A program made the position numbers and the translations under genes. Under the pieces are notes generated by a model. It made no database searches. It saw nothing but the letters and a program-made list of their open reading frames with translations, and had not been told where the DNA came from. Source: Mesostigma viride (Eukaryota; Streptophyta; Mesostigmatophyceae; Mesostigmatales; Mesostigmataceae). From it: 24,023 nt of DNA. Position 1 is the stretch's first letter, and each line of letters opens with the position of its first letter. Shown piece after piece: positions 8,657 through 18,200 of this stretch. Location: assembly GCA_009746045.1 (NCBI GenBank), contig RPFO01001310.1:126001-150023 (forward strand), written 5' to 3'.

Positions 8657-10309
8657 GGGGCTGAGGAGGCATGTTGGGGCGAGGTGGAGGCATAAATGGG
8701 ATGTAGAGGCGGCATGGCGAGGAGGTGAGATGGGCTGGATGCCTTGTTTTGAGCTAACGGGCAGATCCATATGGGCGTGGTTTTTTGAGCTATCAAGAAG
8801 CAGTGTGTGGGTAAAGCGTCCTTTTAAGCCAAGGGGAATATTTGGATTGGCCCGTATGTTCAGTTTGGCTCCAGGGGAGGGTCATGTAAGGAGCTGATGG
8901 GCGTCCCGCGCAGAACAAGCGAGTGGGCAGAGCCGAAAATACGCTGGGCAGGGGAAAGGCGTCGTGCGAAGCTTGCTGTTGGGCAACTCCGAAATGGGGA
9001 GGATTATAATTGGACGGAAAGGGACAGACATGCCAAAGCGAGGTGGAGGCCAGCGTTGCTCGCCTCTTGGACACAAATAGGAGTTCCGCGGATGAGGTTA
9101 GAACCCTGAGAACATCCAAAGGGGGTGAGCCTCATCCTGGTCCGAGGGAAATTGTGCAGTAGCTGTGTAAAGGGCTGATGCTCGTGGAGGAGACTGTTTT
9201 GTAGCGCTGGGCGATCGGAAAAAGCTAAGGACGTTGGAGACCGCTTCTCAGCCAGCAATTTGAGGGAGTTGGAAGGAAGTCATGGCCCGCATGCACGAAT
9301 GGGTCCTTATTGACCTCGGCGGGCTAAAAGCAATTCGGATGGGAAGATGGAAAGGACAATTGCATTCCTTTACCACGCTGGCATTATACCGGTAGGATTG
9401 TTTGAGGATCGCAACAAGCCCGGGCTTCATGAAGCTGGCTGGCATCCTTGCACTTCGAATGTGGCAGGGGCAGAGGCTGACATCCCTACTATAAATTGGA
9501 CAGGGATGACTTGTAAATGAACAGAGACTGGGTGAGGGTGCGGTGCCTGTTTGCGTGATGGGGGTTGCTGCGAAGTACTGCAAGGAGACAAGCTTTCTTT
9601 TGCCATTTGCAGATGCAGAATGTACGCCATTCCATTCAGCAACGAAAATGGGACAGGCTGCCTAGTCAAGGTGCCTGGCTGAGTGATACCTGTGCCTTGC
9701 GATGAGCATGTCTGCGGCACTGGTCTAGGAAGATCTACCTGTCAGTGTCCCCGACTTAGCTTGTAATTTACCTCACAGATTCATGGAGCATGTGCATGGA
9801 GGATGTTTGCGGTCACAAGGCCAGTAGTAGATAGTCATGCCCTGTCCACGTTACAAGGATCATGGGCAGAATGCACAGAGCTGCACACTACGCAATGTCA
9901 AATGGCATTTGGTTTCATCTGTTGTGATCGTAACTTTGTAATGTATAAGCCAGGGTTTACACGTAGGTAGGCCCCAGGCCTGTCACTGGCCGAATGGGAG
10001 TTGACGATGATATTCTGCACGTGTGACATTATCGTGGTGGCTAAAAACTGATTGTGAACAATTCTTTTCAATAGACCCACGTAAAGTGCTGGGGGGAAAA
10101 TAATACATAATGAGTTTTGGCGCAAAGTTGGTGCCCTGGGTGCACTCAGTGTGCGCTACATGTTGCCTCTAAAGGTGTGCAGGTCGCAGGAGGCGCAGCG
10201 TACATGCTACGTTGAAATACTAGCAAACCCTGGCTGATTTTCCCCTGGTCTGATTCCCCTCCCTAACCCCCCTCAGGCTCCGGGAGAAGCCTTTATGAAG
10301 TGAGACAAC
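8657..10309. other. Intergenic stretch, no gene recognised
   Basis: It contains the 3' flank of the EF-hand gene. Just after the stop codon are imperfect repeats of GAGGAGGCAT-like words (8645-8735). Short open frames occur on both strands, but none shows a domain, biased composition or splice partners. I see nothing further. Confidence 0.5.
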
Positions 10310-10666
10310 TATGCCTGGACTTTTCGTGATAGAGTCCTCGGCATGGACATGTGCTACACTAGACGTGACGGGCTCACACCCGGGCAGCCTCCTGGTTTGT
10401 CTGTAATGTGGAGGCAGATGGTACGCAAGGATATGTGGCAAGTGAAGGAGACCACCCCCAAGTCTGTGGGCGCTCCGCGTGTGACCGCGTATGGCATACA
10501 TAGCGATTTGGGCCGTTGTGCATGCCCACAACCCTGTAACTAGGACCTAGCTAGCTTACATCCTCCATTCCATCCCATGCAGTCCCCTCCCACTGAGGAC
10601 TTATGCTCACGTGACGCAGTCACGTGTCTATTAATTAATTAATTATTTAATTAATTAATTAATTAA
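10310..10666 (+). mobile_element. LINE fragment 1: 3' end of a non-LTR retrotransposon
   Basis: From about 10316 the frame reads WTFRDRVLGMDMCYTRRDG and on to a stop at 10543, followed by a 3' untranslated region, a hairpin and an (ATTA)n tail. The coding and untranslated parts match LINE fragment 3 (12766-13763) in reverse orientation almost base for base. The copy is severely 5'-truncated, keeping only the last ~75 codons of the ORF. Identification rests on fragment 3, which joins this tail to recognisable RT C-terminal sequence. Confidence 0.75.
10608..10666 (+). other. LINE 3' stem-loop plus (TTAA)n tail, fragment 1
   Basis: CACGTGAC-GCA-GTCACGTG at 10608-10626 is a perfect 8-bp stem with a 3-nt loop. 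The TTAATTAATT tail follows within a few bases, to about 10666. The same arrangement is kept in fragment 3. Confidence 0.8.
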
Positions 10667-10678
10667 CCCGTGTTTTTT

Positions 10679-10728
10679 TACAACGCGATACATCGCGTTG
10701 TAGGGTTAGAACGCGATGTATCGCGTTG
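10679..10728. repeat. Two adjacent palindromes flanking TAGGGTTAGA
   Basis: 10679-10702 is an inverted repeat with 11-bp arms (TACAACGCGAT / ATCGCGTTGTA) around AC. 10710-10727 is a second one (AACGCGAT / ATCGCGTT) around GT. The second is nearly the reverse complement of the first, so the block can fold as two hairpins or one larger stem around the telomere-like word TAGGGTTAG. It lies between the 3' tails of LINE fragments 1 and 2. Confidence 0.85.
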
Positions 10729-10865
10729 TAATCTGACACGTCGCAAACCTATTAAACATGCGATTTTTGGTCTGAAACTTTCAAAATAGGTCAGAAACAT
10801 CTCATAGAATTCAAGAAAAAATCCTGGTATTTTTGGTATTTTTTTTGTGACAGCTGCAAACAAAT

Positions 10866-10917
10866 ATTAAAAATTAAATTAAATTAAATTATAACATGCC
10901 TCCGTGGGGAGGTCATG
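10866..10917 (-). other. LINE 3' stem-loop plus (ATTTA)n tail, fragment 2
   Basis: On the minus strand CATGACCTCC-CCAC-GGAGGCATG (10917-10895) forms a 9-bp stem with one bulged base, and an ATTTA-type tail follows directly. The sequence is unrelated to the hairpin of fragments 1 and 3, but its position is the same. Confidence 0.7.
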
Positions 10918-11004
10918 TAGCACATATTCCATGATGGATGGGGTGGAGGAAGCCGCGTAATCGAACTATACGAACGCTAGGCTATCTAGAAAATCCTAAC
11001 TACA

Positions 11005-11988
11005 CTACTCATCAAAACGCCTCCTCCGCTTGGGGGGAGGTGGCTTGCCCACAGGGTCGGGCGTGTGCGCCTTGACAATCTTCTTCCACCGCGTCTTGTC
11101 CTGCATGACAGTCCAAAGACGGGAGAGAGAGTGTATGCGGTGCTCAAACTGGGCTGGGACCACTAGGTCGTCCAGCAACATCTGAACGTAGTTGGTGACA
11201 GGTTTCCCTACCCTTTTGGGAATGTCCGCGGGGCCAGGCCAGGTCAGAATATGCCGCCCTGGCTGGCCAAGCCGCTGGGGGCCGGCCAGACCAAGGGTGG
11301 TGTCGACCTGGCTAGTGCGGGCAAGGTGTCCTACAAATGCTATCCTACGCTGCCTAATCTCGTCCGAAACACGAGGCATGCCATGATACAAAGACTCTGA
11401 TGACGGACGCTCGGAAAAACCTACGTTAAGGACCTGCCGGAGCATCCTGTAAACTGTGCCGTCGAGCCGAGCTGCCAGTTTGGGTGGGAGGGTCCACGCC
11501 TCGGCGCCATACGTGAGCACCGTGAGGACGAGGACCTTGAAGAGCATGCGTTTGCGGTGCCCGTCCAGGCCCTTCGAGCGCCAGTAAGGTGTGAGCGAAC
11601 GGAGCTTGGCCCAGGCGAGGGCGATGCGGGTGTCCACATCGTCGTCGGTGTCAGGAAGCCAGCTCCCCAGCAGCTTGAAGCGGTCGCGGAACGGGACCTC
11701 CGTCCCGTCGAGCAGGCGCGGCAGCGGTGGTTTACTGGAGGCCCCTATCACCATCGCCTCAGTCTTGACACTAATCTCCAACCCCACCGCCCGCGCCTCC
11801 AGGCCCAGGCAGTCCAGCCAGGTCTGAATGTGCTCGGGGCTCTCGATGAGGGTGGTATCATCCGCATAAATCAGGTCGGCAAGGCGGTACCCCGGTCTAA
11901 CCCCGCCGTGCTCTTTCACGTTAAGGATGTCCAAGCCTGGCTCGAACCCCTTAAGAGCAAACAAATATGTACCACTGAAATCAGGCAT
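11005..11988 (-). CDS. LINE reverse transcriptase, C-terminal portion (truncated)
   Basis: Open frame of 327 codons. The RT catalytic box appears as LADLIYADDTTLI with YADD at residues 41-44, followed by EARAVGLEISVKTEAM (RT motif D/E region) and FKLLGSWLPDTDDDV. The C-terminal thumb-like part has LTYGAEAWTLPPKL and the RRIAFVGHLAR motif that closes many non-LTR ORF2 proteins. The tail is basic (KPPPPKRRRRFDE). The first third of the RT domain and the endonuclease are missing, so the apparent ATG at 11988 is probably not a true start and the product cannot be an active enzyme alone. No frameshift or stop is seen in the remaining part. Confidence 0.8.
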   Translation of the reverse strand: MPDFSGTYLFALKGFEPGLDILNVKEHGGVRPGYRLADLIYADDTTLIESPEHIQTWLDCLGLEARAVGLEISVKTEAMVIGASSKPPLPRLLDGTEVPFRDRFKLLGSWLPDTDDDVDTRIALAWAKLRSLTPYWRSKGLDGHRKRMLFKVLVLTVLTYGAEAWTLPPKLAARLDGTVYRMLRQVLNVGFSERPSSESLYHGMPRVSDEIRQRRIAFVGHLARTSQVDTTLGLAGPQRLGQPGRHILTWPGPADIPKRVGKPVTNYVQMLLDDLVVPAQFEHRIHSLSRLWTVMQDKTRWKKIVKAHTPDPVGKPPPPKRRRRFDE

Positions 11989-11990
11989 TT

Positions 11991-12765
11991 TCGCGGGACG
12001 AAGGTGAAGACGACGGCGATGGCGGCAGGTAGATCTCGCCAGTTTTCGCGCGAATTTCAGTGGCTGTTGGGTAGGACAACCATGATGATGCGTTCAAAGG
12101 TTGATAATTAGGTTTCTACGAGTTTGTTGAGGTACTGGGGCAAAGGAAACGTAGTTTTTTCCAGTTTCTCACCCAACTTTCATGCGGAAACCCTGGAAAC
12201 CGGCATACATATTATTACGTCAAGACTCGGGTCTGCTGCGGCACCATGCTTGGTATTTCCATGGTGTTTCGACTTCTTAACACATGTTTATTCATTCCGA
12301 ACGCCCGGACTCTCGGCTAAACCGAGATTTGTGCAGACTTTTATTGGGTAGCTCCGGGCATGATGGTGCCTGCAAATAGCGGAAGGCGTGACCGTGGCTA
12401 TTGCTACGGTATGCTGTATTTTCCTGGAAATGGCCTCTGCCACCGGCTCAATAGTGCTTGCAGGCGTAAGTATATCGTGTTTCTACCTAGTTTCTGCCAG
12501 TTTTCCACTTATTTCTACCGACCTCTGCCCAGCCTCTCTAAGACCGCCATCCTACTCGACGTTGCTTGCATGTCAGCCATAGCAGGTTGCAGTTGTGCAG
12601 TATTTAGGTGCTGTATACGTCGTCAGAAGAGTAGCATTATACCCGGCCCCGAGCCACGAGCCACGAGGTAGCCATGGCTGCCGGAGCTCATAACTTTCAC
12701 GTTTGAGCCCCGAATTCAGCTGTGAATATCACAATCGCTTCGTCTTTCTTAGACGCACGTGCTGA
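11991..12765. other. Stretch between LINE fragments, no gene recognised
   Basis: Unique-looking sequence with short open frames only (the longest plus-strand frames are about 100 codons and lack recognisable motifs). It may be the older host sequence into which the LINE copies inserted. Confidence 0.45.
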
Positions 12766-12790
12766 TTAATTAATGCTTAGTAGTGTTGGA

Positions 12791-12829
12791 TTAATTAATT
12801 AATTAATAGACACGTGACTGCGTCACGTG
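12791..12829 (-). other. LINE 3' stem-loop plus (TTAA)n tail, fragment 3
   Basis: The plus strand shows CACGTGACTGCGTCACGTG at 12811-12829, the exact reverse complement of the hairpin in fragment 1, next to the TTAA tail at about 12791-12808. Confidence 0.8.
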
Positions 12830-12887
12830 AGCATAAGTCCTCAGTGGGAGGGGAACATGGGATGGAATGGATGGTATAAGCTATCTA

Positions 12888-13760
12888 GGTCCTAGTTACA
12901 GGGGTGTGGGCACCGCGGCCCGAATCGCTATGAATGCCATACTTGGTCACACGCGGAGCCCCCACAGGCTTGGGGGTGGTCTCCTTCATCACTACTTGCC
13001 ATCTATCCTTGCGCACCATCTGCCTCCATATTACAGACAAACCAGGAGGCTGCCCGGGGGTGAGCCCGTCACGTCTAGTGTAGCACATGTCCATGCCGAG
13101 TCTATCACGAAAAGTCCACGGGTGGCGGCCCTGCCGCGCGCGGCCGGGGGCACGCCAGGTGAGGACATAGCGCCCAGGCTGGGCGGGCTTGGTGCCAGCT
13201 AGTCTATCTGATGTATCTTAGTACCTGATCTGTGCGGGCCAGGTGCCCGGCTAGGCCCAGGCGCCTGTGCCTAATAATGTGGGAAACATAGGGCAAATCA
13301 GCGTACAAATCCTCATTACTAATGTGCAAACCAAAGGGGATGTTAAGGGCCTTGCGCAGCATCTTGGTGACGGCGCCGTCGAGTCGTTGCTCCAGCTCCT
13401 GCATCAGTGTCCACGTCTCGGCGCCGTAGGTCAGGATCGTCAGAATGACGACCTTGAAGAGGTCACGCTTGACGATCCGGGGTAGGGCGGGGTTGCTCCA
13501 CCAGCGGCGGTGGTCATGGAGGTGCGCCCACGCCATGCCGATCCGTGTCGTCATGTCGTCCTCGCAGTCGGGAAGCCAACTGCCGAGCAGCTTGAAGCGG
13601 CCTGAAGGACGGAGGGTAGTTGACCTCGGCATCGTCTAAGAGGCGGAGTGTGGGTGGGGGCCCTGCCATGCCGAGGGCCAGGGCCTCCGTTTTGGGGCTG
13701 ATTTCTAGACCAACCGCCCGAGCCTCGAGCGCCAGGCAGTCCAGCCAAAGTTGGGCAGAC
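12888..13760 (-). pseudogene. Broken LINE RT C-terminal ORF
   Basis: Alignment to fragment 2 needs at least two frame changes. One lies near 13604 between EVNYPPSF and RFKLLGSW. The other is near 13222, where the extra bases CTAA fall between DQV and DTS. The frame after the second change is open to a stop near 12888. The copy is therefore inactive. Confidence 0.75.
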
Positions 13761-13763
13761 CCT

Positions 13764-14461
13764 GCCAGCCGTTAAGAATGTACTCCAGCACAAGTACATT
13801 TTGAGTTTTTCCAAGTTTCTTGTTTTTTGCTTGTTTCAAGTTCAGTTTTGCATAAAAAGTGTCCCCATAGCCCCTGGATCTTATCTGGAGGTAGTTGAAC
13901 TAGTATATGCTACAATATACTAGGTTGTACTATTTTCTACTACATTTATACTATAATGTAGGGGGGGCCCACAATCAATCTACAATACCCATGCCAAATT
14001 TTATTACTTGAGGAGACGCCATTTCAACAAATACATGACAATTGATGCTCATTGTGAATGCGTTTCCACATGAAATCATTACCATTTCATGCAATTTGGT
14101 CACTGGTGCGCTTTCCGCGTGCACTTTTCATTACTAGATTGCTTAAATTTATTAAAATTTATTAACATTTATTAAAATTTATTCAAGTCGGGGTAAAATT
14201 GGCTGTTTTTGTCATAGTGTCATGCACTCGGAGGGTAAGCAAGTGAGACAAGTTGTAGATTATTTACAATTGCACAACCCTCTCCACGACCCCGCTAGTT
14301 CTATTTATAGAACGAATTATAATTATTGCCAAAATTGTGCACAAGCCTGTGCACAACCCAACCAGTAATTCCCACTTGAACTTTGAATATTCAAGTGAAT
14401 GCTCTGGAGACAGATGTACAGATCGATCTTTACAAATGTACACGAGTTCAGATCAAGCTAT
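13764..14461. other. AT-rich intergenic stretch, no gene recognised
   Basis: No coding-like frame. Contains four copies of a ~10-bp unit (AAAATTTATT-like) at about 14144-14184, many ATACTA/TAGTAT words near 13900-13960, and a small inverted repeat, CACTTGAA ... TTCAAGTG, at about 14372-14397. It separates the LINE nest from the 3' end of the large minus-strand gene and probably contains that gene's polyadenylation region. Confidence 0.5.
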
Positions 14462-15278
14462 CTAACTACCTACTAACAGGCGTTTCTTTACACCCCGTCC
14501 GCTGGGCTTCTTTACACCCCCCTCCCGCACATCTGCGCCAGCCTTCCCTTGAGGTTTTCGTTTGCCCTGCCCTGCGGCTTGGTCTCCCCCCTTCTCTTGG
14601 AGTCGTGGGGAAGATCTGGTCGCTGGGGAAGATCTGGTCGCCAGGTACCCCTTGTCCATCCACCACTCCAAATACGTTCCCTCAGGTGGCTTGAAACAGT
14701 TCCGCATCTCGTCTTGTTGTACCTTGAAAATTGCCGCGGGCATCGTCCCCTGCTCCCCATTAATCCAGATTCCCTTTTCGTCACACCCTTCTGCCCAAAA
14801 TTTAACGTACCACACGCCCGTTTTATCCACCTTTCGAACGACTCCATGCACCAGGAACGTGTCGACGTGGAAATCAGGCATGTGTGCCAGCTTCATTGGG
14901 TCTGCATTGAGTTTAGCCACCGAATCAGCAGCCCACGTGGGCTTCCACAACGTATCAAGGCGCTGGGATTGGTTCTTCCGATACTGGCAAAATTCACCGC
15001 CGTGCTTGCACAATACCGAAACCGGACATCCAACAGGCGAGCGGGGCACGACCCGTTTCCCCCCCCCCCACCTTCCAGATTCTCCATCCACGGCTGCCAA
15101 CTTGGTGGTGGCACTTTCTTGTCTAGTGGCTTGGGCTGGGTTGCGGTAACTGTGACACGTCTTTGTGGCGCTTCCTCCTCAGGTTCCGATTCTTCCGATT
15201 CTTCCGAATCTTCCTCAAACCCTTTGGGTGGGCCGCCATGCGCGTCATCCTTTGGCGGCTCCTCTTCAGACTCGTCAC
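14462..15278 (-). CDS. Large unknown gene, last exon (with a frame break)
   Basis: Acceptor CACCCACAG|GTGACGAG after a 119-nt intron; the phase 1 junction makes a Gly codon, followed by DESEEEPPKDD. The acidic frame passes PPPSWQPWMENLEGG and must shift by +1 at G11 (15059-15069) to continue as KRVVPRSPVGCPVSVLCKHG through to the TAG at 14462. Both parts have protein-like composition, which is why I read them as one exon. Confidence 0.6.
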
Positions 15279-18200
15279 CTGTGGGTGGGACAAGCAATGA
15301 CGAGCGGCGCAATTAGTTATCATTACAATCGCAAATCAAACTTGGGAATATGCAAACATCATAATTTAACCGACCATATTCACTCAGATTAACTTACCCT
15401 TTGACAGATGACTAGCCGTTGCTCTTGATCGAACGTGCCCGCCAGGCGAAAGGAGCTTTTTGCAGTAGTCGACGGCACGCCCCAACATCCCCCCCCAGAC
15501 GCCCCCGAATTCCCCTTCGAGCCTCCCTCCCCTCCCCCCCCTCCTTCCCCCCTTCCCCCGATGCGCCGGTCGACCCGCCCCCCTCTCCGCCCTTCTCTCC
15601 GCCCCCCTCTCCGCCCTTTGACCCGCCCCCCTCTCCGCCCTTCGACCCGCCCCCCTCTCCGTCCTTCGACCCCCCCCCTCTCCGCCCTTCGACCCCCCCC
15701 TCTCCGCCCTTCGACCCGCCCCCCTCTCCGTCCTTCGACCCCCCCCCTCTCCGCCCTTCGACCCGCCCCCCTCTCCGCCCTTTGACCCGCCCCCCTCTCC
15801 GTCCTTCGACCCCCCCCCTCTCCGCCCTTCGACCCGCCCCCCTCTCCGCCCTTCGAACCCCCCCCTCTCCGTCCTTCGACCCGCCCCCCTTATCACCACC
15901 CTCATTCCCGCCCCCCTCATCATCGCCGGCACCATCATCACCAACCTCCTCCCCATCATCACCCCCATGTGACCCGACATCCTCATCATCCCCCATTGAG
16001 ACGTCTTCGGCCGAGGGGGTCTCCGAGGCGGCGCGCTTCCGGCGTTTCTTTTTGGTGCCAGCGCCTGCCGTCTCCAGCGGACGCTTCTGGGCTGCACCCG
16101 CAATTTCCTTGCCCGAACGGCCGTTGGGATTGGAAATATCCTCCCCCTCAGGCCGCTTCCCAAGTACCTTCAGAAGGACCTTAAACCCATCCACCTGCTC
16201 CTTTGACCCAATGAAGATCACGGGTGGGTTGAAGAATCCCGTGAAATCGCCTAGGTACGACGACCAGGCGTCCTTCACACCATTGAAATCTCCACAATCC
16301 TTCGCCGCCTTCCAGTCCCTTTTCTCCACCCACGCACCCGTTCGACCCTTCAACAATTCCTCATCATTCCACAGCTTCGCGTGGTGTTCCAAATTCAGCA
16401 GCCATATCCCATTCTTGATATCCGGCTGGTTCACCCCCCCCTTCCTCTTCACAACAAATTCGAACCCCTCCATTGCATTAAGTACCACTTGAGCCAACCG
16501 TGTCGGCCCATCGCTTTTCTCCCACGCGAAAGTCTTCATCATGAACTCACAGGTCGTTTCCCCGTCAGACCCGTAAATTTTCTTAGAAATCCACGGGCCC
16601 TGCTGCTCGATTTCGGATGCCAGCTCCTCCGACCCAAACTTCCGCGGGGGTTCCCGCTTCTCCCCCACCTTTTTTTGGCGACCCGACTGGACGTCCTCTG
16701 CCTCGGCATGTTCGGCTTGGCCTTCCTCCGGCACAGCCCCCGTCACCACCACAGCCCCCGCCACAGGCTGTACGGGTTGGGGCACCACAGCCTGTTCGGT
16801 TGGGGGTTCGGGCGCAATCAGGACCCACCATTTCGTTTCCTCCTTGTGGGTCGTCCCAAAATCCGTCCTCTCCAGCAGTGCAAGTGGGAAGGTGGAATCG
16901 TCCCTCCCCGTTGGCCTGATAACCGCCCTTAGTCTCTTGGCAGCTACAGCGACCGTATCGGCCACCCTCTGAAGGGCGCTGTCGGATTCCGAAGGCTGCA
17001 TCGGCAACCAGCCGAGGTCGCGTGGTTCGGGGTATTTCCCCAAATCGCGGTTGTAGATCATGAAAAGCTGGACCATCACCTCGCAGAAGATCTTGGCCAT
17101 GTATGTCAGGTCATACAAGCACTGAGGAGGAACGTGTTTGGCCTTCACGGTTGCCATGATAGACGGCCAGAATCGAAAGCGGGCTAGACTCCTCCACCCT
17201 TCCTGTTTGATCCCCCCCCCTTCCTCATCACCCTTCCCTCCCCGTCCAGCTTGTCCGCTGCCACGATGTCCAGAAACTCTGCAAGCTCCTTGGCCAGCTT
17301 GTCCTCAATCGGCATTCCACATCTACTGTCGTCGTTCGGAGCGACCGTTTCATCCTTCACAGCCGAGATGAAGTCGTAGACTTGGGTTTTCTCCGATTCG
17401 GACAAACCACCCTCGTTCAATCGCCCTCCAACCCGCTCCTCACCACCCTCCTCCCCCTCCCCGTCCTTCCTTGCCTTCTCAGTGCTGCTTGAAACCCCAT
17501 GAATCAAATTCCATATTTCTTTCTGGTCCTGAAGGGGCACCTCCGGCTTATCCCAGGATTCCTCCATGTGCGTCTTGAAATAGTTGTGCACTTCCAGCAG
17601 CGCCGTCCCCCTCGACTTTTTGGAAACGGCCTCGTCTTCTGCATTCAGCCCCCCTCCGATCAGGGCAACCCTCCGATGCGCCTCTCTCCCCTGCATGCAT
17701 GAAATGTGAATCAGTGTTTGAGACAAAAAACGGTCATACAACACACGACCTGACATTTTGTCCTTACACTTTGGAAGATCGGCCGTTCCCGAACAAAAAT
17801 CACACCCTAATTTCCAGTTTCCAACGGCCGTTGGCGCAAGAAAAATCACACCCTAATTTCCAGGTTCCAACGGCCGTTGGCGCAAGAAAAATGTCGACCG
17901 AATTTCCAGGTTCCAACGGCCGTTGGCGCAAGAAAAGTATCAACCAAATTTCCAGGTTCCAACGGCCGTTGGCGAAAGAAAAATCACACACTAATTTCCA
18001 GGTTCCAACGGCCGTTGGCGCGAGAAAAATGACACCCTAATTTCCAGGTTCCAACGGCCGTTGGCGCAAGAAAAATCACACACTAATTTCCAGGTTCCAA
18101 CGGCCGTTGGCGCAAGAAAAATCACACCCTAATATCCAGGTTCCAACGGCCGTTGGCGCAAGAAAAATCACACCCTAATTTCCAGGTTCCAACGGCCGTT

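Larger units (their letters stand above)
10866..11990 (-). mobile_element. LINE fragment 2: 5'-truncated non-LTR retrotransposon
   Basis: Contains an uninterrupted RT C-terminal reading frame, a ~90-nt 3' untranslated region, a stem-loop at 10895-10917 (CATGACCTCC / GGAGGCATG) and an (ATTTA)n-like tail at 10866-10894. The 3' region differs from that of fragments 1 and 3, so it is a related but distinct family. The 5' boundary is near 11990, just upstream of RT palm sequence; no endonuclease domain is present. Confidence 0.8.
12766..13763 (-). mobile_element. LINE fragment 3: 5'-truncated copy, inverted relative to fragment 1
   Basis: Reading the minus strand from about 13760: WLDCLALEARAVGLEISPK, LLDDAEV, then RFKLLGSWLPDCEDD, LTYGAETWTL, RHRRLGLAGHLART, LAGTKPAQPGRYVLTW and MDMCYTRRDG. 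It aligns throughout with the RT of fragment 2, and its last ~330 bp match fragment 1. The tail is TTAATTAATTAATTAATCC at about 12790-12808, with a further TTAA piece at 12768. The 5' truncation falls inside the RT domain. Confidence 0.8.

Noticed and set aside
10701-10709. TAGGGTTAG as an interstitial telomere
   Set aside because: It is a single short word with no tandem repetition.
12360-12671. Plus-strand frame of 103 codons between LINE fragments
   Set aside because: No motif, no bias and overlapping frames of similar length; indistinguishable from chance.
10310-13120. Inverted arms read as terminal inverted repeats of a DNA transposon
   Set aside because: Both arms carry LINE C-terminal coding sequence, a 3' hairpin and a simple-repeat tail, so they are independent LINE insertions in opposite orientation.
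15419-16492. Plus-strand proline-rich frame of 357 codons
   Set aside because: It is the complement of the Gly/Arg/Glu minisatellite and of a minus-strand exon supported by splice phases.
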